Shown: in pieces, positions 51,322-64,000 of the stretch
Layout of the letters: every line of letters starts with the position of its first letter
Position numbering within the stretch: position 1 is the first letter of the stretch
From: Tretioscincus oriximinensis
Taxonomy: Eukaryota; Chordata; Lepidosauria; Squamata; Gymnophthalmidae
Reading direction: 5' to 3'
Length of the DNA: 64,000 nucleotides
NCBI GenBank assembly: GCA_022410635.1
Contig: JAJVDF010000589.1
Coordinates: 62,001 to 126,000, forward strand
Notes under the pieces: generated by a model
What the model saw: only the letters and a program-made list of their open reading frames with translations
Databases searched by the model: none
What the model was told of the DNA's origin: nothing
Translations under genes and position numbers: made by a program

Positions 51322-51597
51322 TACTAGTGGAATAAGCCGGTTCCCTGAGTTTAATGGAATGGGGTGGTGGGGAGAATCATGCTCTTTCTCCCTCCTTCAT
51401 GTTCTCTTTTCCTCTTTCTGTATTGTTCCTTCACTGTTCCTACTGCTGGCCTGGGTTCCATGGCAACAGCTGCCAGCCTGACCCTGACTTTAGAACGCTG
51501 ATGACATCACTCCAGGTCCCGGGATTTGTCCAAATGTTGTCCAATTGAAGAGGCTTCAAGGACTATTGTGACTCCAGGAAATATACATATAGAGATA
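51322..51597 (+). repeat. 'ACTAGTGGAATAAGCC' interspersed family, fullest copy
   Basis: actagtggaataagccggtt.. ggttccatggcaacagctg.. cgggatttgtccaaatgttg.. gtgactccaggaaatataca. Other copies: 15695, 17400, 30705, 32560 and 34438. Confidence 0.6.
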
Positions 51598-51600
51598 AAT

Positions 51601-51772
51601 AGGTTGACCAGATTACCCCTTTTGGAGTGCCTCATGGTTTTTGCTGAGGAAATATTTTTTCAAAAGAAGTTTTTTTTCAATTTTTTTTTCCCCTCAGGAA
51701 AAATTGGGAGTCACCGCAAAACTGGGTTTCCGCCCCCCAAAAGGGGTCATCTGGACAGCGTAATTTTAATAT
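51601..51772. repeat. Inverted-repeat element of the 20684 family
   Basis: aggttgaccagattaccccttttgg..ttttgctgagg and cctcaggaaaaattgggag..aaaaggggtcatctggaca. Confidence 0.65.
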
Positions 51773-52049
51773 ATATTTTATTATATGTTGTGATTTGGCC
51801 TCGAACTTTCTGGTAAAAAGTGAGATACAAATATTGGGAAGGAAGAAAGGAAGGAAAGGAGGGGAGAAAAGGAAAGAAAGAAGGTAGGAAAGTCAATATT
51901 CTACCACCTTCAATTTCTTCAGTTATAAACCAACACAGTCTAGGGAACAAATGCCAGGGATAGATTATGCATAGCAAACTGAATGTCTGAAGTAACAGAC
52001 ATGTAAATCCCCTGAACCACATTTACAGGGAAGAAGAAAGGATTTCTTC

Positions 52050-52230
52050 AAAAAATATAGGTAGGGGGGCTTGTAGCAATTCAGAGACTGTCAAGGAAAA
52101 GGTAGTTGGCTTGAGTTTTCCTAGACGAATCTACTTCTTCAGATTTAGTCTCTTTTGTTAGTCTCCTAAGTGCTAAAAGACCCCCTCTTATTAACCCTGT
52201 TTGGAGTTCCACACTTTCTAGCAGGTAATT
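52050..52230. repeat. Palindromic Penelope-tail element
   Basis: cttgtagcaattcagagac..cttgagttttcctagac, then ttcttcaga, then tttgttagtctcctaagtgc. Confidence 0.5.
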
Positions 52231-52678
52231 GAAAGGTGAAAAGCTTTCAGCAAGAGTAGAATTCAGCGGCGGCTGGTGCAGTTTGGGGCTAGGGGGGCGC
52301 AGGTTTCTCCAGCCTCGGCAAAGTTAGGAAAACGGCCAGGAGGAGGCACATTCAGGCACTTATTGGCCTCTCAGTCTGCAAGTTAGATGTCAATACAAAA
52401 TGGCGCCTCTATGGAGACAGAGAGAGGCTGTAGTCCCTCCTAGGCAGCCCTCCAATACATTTTGCCCAAAAATATCTGCATTTGACTCATGTAAAGGCCA
52501 GAAGAATTTATAGATCTTTGGGAAGTATTAGGCCCACACTTCTGGTTTTATCAGAAATTACTTTGTATCTATTTTTATCTGCTTCCTTATGTTTTTATAC
52601 ATACTTATCTTCCAATTTTGTTTTATATGGCTATTTGTTTGTTTTTACAACATATCCCCCTTACATGGCAGTATTGGG

Positions 52679-53395
52679 TTAATGGGGGTTTGCTCACCAC
52701 GTTATTAAGATGCCTGCAAATCTGAGGCAGCCGTATCGTCAGAATACGGACACGTGTAAAATCTGACTCGCGTCAAGAACTCACACGGAGACCATAAACT
52801 TAGATCGTGAGGCAAGATCCATNGAAATCCCCCCCTTGGCACCACTGTGCAGCAGTTTTTATTGACTCCAAAATCAGAAGGCATGTATAGAACGAGTGAT
52901 GTCAGAAAGTGGGTGTTCCAAAGGTGTGGCTTGGGCGGACTGGAGATGGGTCAAGGTTGTGACACCTGTGTGACGCGTCTCCCTCCTCCCAAGGGGCGNA
53001 GCCTGTGTCAGGAAGTTTCCAAATATGGGTATGGTTTGAGCAATGCAAGATTGACCCTTTAAGCTTCCAGGACCTGTGAACTGTCACTCACGCCAAGGAA
53101 AAAAGGGTTAGCATAAGGCTTCCTCTTGCCACTCTTAGGCCAATGACTCATGCCATTGTCCACAGCTGTAGATACAATAGGTGCCCTTTGAAACAATAGG
53201 CTAAGGAGGGCTACTTGAGGGGAACTGCTCCAGGGCAGGAAGAGAGAGATTAGCTCCCTTGCAACACCCTGTAGAGGCAATTTTTCCCAAAATTTTACAT
53301 CCAAATTGCCTGGGCTTCTAGGGACCAATTCCTGTATATAGTCATATCAAATATATTAATGCCAATTAATATATTACTTATGGAGAACCCCAACA
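52679..53395 (-). mobile_element. Solo LTR of an LTR retroelement (copy 2)
   Basis: 717 bp flanked by the exact duplication ttggg (52674-52678 and 53396-53400). On the minus strand it begins TGTTGGGG, has AATAAA near 52864-52859, and ends CCCCCATTAA. Same family as 37862-38610. Confidence 0.75.
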
Positions 53396-54007
53396 TTGGG
53401 TGGTTTAAAAAACCAAAATAAATCAATATACTTGTTGTGCTTTTGAACATGTTGTCGAAAGGAAGACCAAAAATCAGCCAGGTGCCTTCCATTTGAGCTT
53501 TGTACACTAGTGGAACGCCTGCTCTTTATTTCAGCCGTGGGCAACATCTGCCAATCTTTCTGGAGTATTTTGAAAGCAAACATGATCGTTTACTCTGTCA
53601 ACAAAGACAGTGGAAGGAGGGTGCGTATCAGGTTCTGCAGGACTCTGGTAACAGTACAGTTGTGAAAGTTTCTGGTATTCTAGGCCCGAGAGACAGGGGC
53701 AAACGTCACCTGTACTGAAATTCTCCTTCGTTCACAAACCATGGCTGTAGACTAAACGTTTAATATAGCTTTAACTCAAGTGTATTCTCCCTAGCTTTCT
53801 GCCATTTCATTTGATGTATAGAATAGAAACAGAAATTTTAAAAAAATCTTAAGAAAATAAATGAATTGTTGAGTAATAAATGTTAATTTTGTACAGTTTT
53901 TACTATTGGCCACCCTGAGACATTTGGGTATGGGGCAGGGCATTTAAGTATAAATAAGTAAATAAAGTGACCATCGCACAAGCAGAAAGCAGGAACATAA
54001 ATATATT

Positions 54008-54077
54008 GCTCAAAACAATTAAGGGAACACTTTAACGTAACATGTTATGCTAAAGTGTTCCCTTAATTGTTTTGAGC
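54008..54077. repeat. 70-bp palindrome, 27-nt perfect arms
   Basis: 54008-54034 and 54051-54077 are exact reverse complements. The loop itself contains taacatgtta. The gctcaaaa end resembles mariner/Tc1 MITE termini. Confidence 0.75.
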
Positions 54078-54187
54078 ACTTTATAATACAGAAATATATC
54101 ATCTCACTGAATTATAGAATGCAGAGCTGGAAGTGAATTTCAGTTCCCAGTTTCTGCCTGAGAAATGTGTTCAAAGTATTTCACAAT

Positions 54188-54545
54188 AAGAACCTAAGAG
54201 GAGCCCTACTGAATGGAGCCAGAGCCCACCTAGTCCAGCCTTCTGTCTCTCACAAAGGCCACCAATTGCACCCAGGCAGCCTGGAACAGAAGAAGGCAAA
54301 ATCTTCACCTGTTCTCAGTGCTCTGTAAGTGGTAGGAATCCTCCCTCCATCCCAAAGGCAGCATCAAGCACCATCCTAGTAGCTGCTTATACCCTTGGCT
54401 TTCATGAACTTGTCTAATCCTGTCTTAAAGCTATCCAGTTTTAAGCTGTCTTAAAACAATCCTTGACATACAGTATTTTTATTTACATTTCTATACCGCC
54501 CTATACCTGAAGGTCNCAGGGTCATTAACAATAAAAGTCAATATC
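54188..54545 (-). mobile_element. L2-like LINE 3' end and a SINE-type tail
   Basis: 54188-54450 is ataagaacctaagaggagcc..ctaatcctgtcttaaagc. 54470-54545 is a SINE tail (atacctgaaggtc). Confidence 0.65.
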
Positions 54546-54559
54546 TTAAAACCAAATAA

Positions 54560-54935
54560 ATTAAAAAAGAAACATACAGTATTAAGGGAAGGGAAGGGAG
54601 AGCAGTTTTTTCAGCCAAAGGCCGAGTTAAAGAGGTTCCCCACCCTGTTTGCTGCTGAGGGAGGTGCTAGATTCAGATCTCAAGGCCTGGGAAGGCTGAG
54701 GTGGGAGAAGGCCTTCCTTTAGATATTGAGAGCCCAATTTATTTAGGGCCTTATAGGTTAGAGTGAATACCTTAAATTGGGTCGCAGAATGGCAAACAGT
54801 GCTGCTCTTTCAAGTCCGGTGTGACATGTCTCCGGCCAGTCATTCCCACCAGCACTGCATTCTGCACTCACTGCAGCTTCCAATCCATTTTCAAGGGCAG
54901 CCCCGAATAGTCCCATTTGCTTACCAATTCAGGCA
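54560..54935. repeat. Unclassified LINE-like family fragment
   Basis: gggccttataggttagagtgaataccttaaattggg.. ttctgcactcactgcagc. Same family as 33845. Confidence 0.45.
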
Positions 54936-55061
54936 TCTCAAGAAAAAGATGTAGGCAGAACTCTCACTTGCTCTCAACCTTCTGCAAATGGACATTAGAG
55001 AATCCTGTTTGACTCTCCAACCTTCCATTCTAGTAGCCATTGATTCACCTGTTCCTTATAA

Positions 55062-55260
55062 GCCAGTCTGGAATAGTGATTAGAGTATTGGACTTGTATT
55101 TGGAAACCTACTAGTTCAGTTCTGCACTCCCCGTAGAAGCCAGCTGGGTGACCGTGGCTAGTCACAGGTCTTCGGAGCTCTCTCAACTCCTCCCACTTCN
55201 CAAGGTATCTGTTGTGAACAGAAGGTTATGCAAGCCATTTTGATTCCCCTTGGGTTGAGA
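55062..55260 (+). repeat. Sauria-type tRNA SINE
   Basis: agccagtctggaatagtgat..ctgggtgaccgtggc..tatctgttgtgaac. Confidence 0.7.
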
Positions 55261-55261
55261 A

Positions 55262-55410
55262 AAGGACCCCNGAGGTCCCTTCCAACTTTATGATCTTGAA
55301 GGTCCCTTCCAACTCTATGACCTTGGAGGTCCATTCCAACTCTGACCTTTGAGGCCCCTTCCAACTCTATGACCCTGGAGGTCCTTTCTAACTGTATGAC
55401 TCTACAGTTC
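55262..55410 (+). repeat. Minisatellite made of CR1 3' terminus units
   Basis: Five tandem about 28-bp units of gaccttggaggtcccttccaactctat. This sequence is normally single copy at the CR1 end. Confidence 0.75.
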
Positions 55411-55907
55411 TCCCTTAGCTAAGCCAGAGGAGCGACTTCTGATCATTTTGGTACCTTTGTGTCCTACTCCCAGGGCCTCTTCCTTGACTTTCCATTTTTC
55501 ATCATGCCGTAATATTACTTCATAACCTTTCACAGCTCATTCCGCCTGGGATGGGTATTCATAATCTTTGTCCCAGTGCTTTAGCCAAGGGCTAAAATAA
55601 GCTGTGTTGCTGCTCACAGCCTCAGCATTCCTGCCGGGTCATGGAGGAAAGATCTTTGTAGCTGCCAGCAAGTTTATTACCCTCTTGTCTGTACAGCAGA
55701 TAACAGCAATGCTGCTAAAGGGAATGACTCCAGCATTTCCCCTCTGGCCCTGCTTGCTTTGGGCTGTCCCAGGGAGCCAATCTTCACCCAGGCCGGCTGC
55801 AAACTAAGCTGTTCCCTGGTTTGGTTACTTAGCAGTGCACAGACTGGGAAACCCTTCTTTTGTCCTTGCAGATCTTCCCTTCTGAGCTGCCCGACGCAAT
55901 TCTCAGG

Positions 55908-63590
<7,683 letters not shown>

Positions 63591-63594
63591 TAAC

Positions 63595-63755
63595 ATAAGA
63601 ACCTAAGAGGAGCCCTGCGGAATGGGGGCAGAGCCATTTTTCCGTCTTCTGCTTCACACTACTCAGGGTCAATTGGTGGGCCTCTATGTAAGACAGAAGG
63701 CTGGACTAGATGGGCTCCAGTCCCATTCAGCAAGGTTTCTCTTATAGGCGCTCGA
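63595..63755. mobile_element. Two L2-like LINE termini in inverted orientation
   Basis: ataagaacctaagaggagcc (minus) runs into tcaattggtgggcctctatg..ggactagatgggctcc (plus). Confidence 0.6.
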
Positions 63756-64000
63756 TAACCTCTGTTGAAGGAGAACTCTGTTGAAGGCAACCCAGTCCAC
63801 CGGTGGAATCAATTTCATGAAAACAAACAAGTACATTTTACTGAGAAACAGTTGGCTGTAGCGGCATTTCTGGCAATAGTATTCGTATTTTTTAATACTG
63901 TCATTTCTTTCAAAAGCCCAAGCTGGTCTCAAGAGGACCTTCTTGGAGTTCCTCTGCTTTCAGAGACACAAGGGACAGGGTCACACTGGAGGGCCTTTTC

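Noticed and set aside
53500..53718. 72-codon ORF after a ttatttcag acceptor-like site
   Set aside because: No homology recognised, no donor in a useful place, and the frame does not fit PCYT1A.

Overview
The window is vertebrate nuclear DNA, most likely from a squamate reptile. It holds intron-split genes with vertebrate splice signals, and its repeat load is typical of squamates: tRNA-derived SINEs of the Sauria type, CR1-like and L2-like LINEs, an L1 endonuclease fragment, Penelope-like elements and many palindromic non-autonomous elements. Scattered N bases indicate a draft assembly.

Three protein genes can be assembled from exons. (1) PDCD1 (PD-1) lies on the minus strand with all five coding exons (11965 down to 3622). 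It encodes a 266-residue inhibitory receptor: signal peptide, IgV domain, an unusual glutamate-rich stalk, one membrane helix, and a tail with ITIM and ITSM. (2) DYNLT2B (TCTEX1D2) lies on the plus strand with five coding exons (25553-31125). It encodes a 154-residue Tctex-type dynein light chain and sits behind a CpG-rich promoter with BANP-type and ZNF143-type motifs. (3) PCYT1A lies on the plus strand: a likely non-coding first exon ending at 41273, then three coding exons (55908-62182) covering the first 111 residues up to the HSGH catalytic motif. The rest of the gene lies beyond the right edge. DYNLT2B and PCYT1A are neighbours in the same orientation, as on human 3q29. PDCD1, which is on human 2q37, being 13.6 kb away is notable.

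Layout: 1-460, a composite repeat, inverted relative to its partner at 23634-24371; 460-3600, repeats and the 3' side of PDCD1; 3622-11965, PDCD1 with repeat-filled introns; 12-25 kb, intergenic repeats including a 190-bp GAA tract, a Penelope GIY-YIG remnant and an L1 fragment; 25-31.3 kb, DYNLT2B; 31.3-41 kb, intergenic DNA with a solo LTR and an orphan zinc-ribbon-like ORF; 41-64 kb, PCYT1A with a 14.6-kb first intron full of CR1, L2 and SINE copies and a second solo LTR.

The most interesting structure is a compact hammerhead ribozyme (9624-9664, minus strand). It sits in PDCD1 intron 2 in the same sense as the gene, inside what looks like a Penelope-like insertion. Other points of interest are two solo LTRs with exact 5-bp target duplications, several families of near-perfect palindromic elements, and a dispersed repeat that carries ZNF143-like motifs. 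The genes do not form one pathway: PDCD1 is an immune checkpoint receptor, DYNLT2B is a ciliary dynein subunit, and PCYT1A is the rate-limiting enzyme of phosphatidylcholine synthesis.
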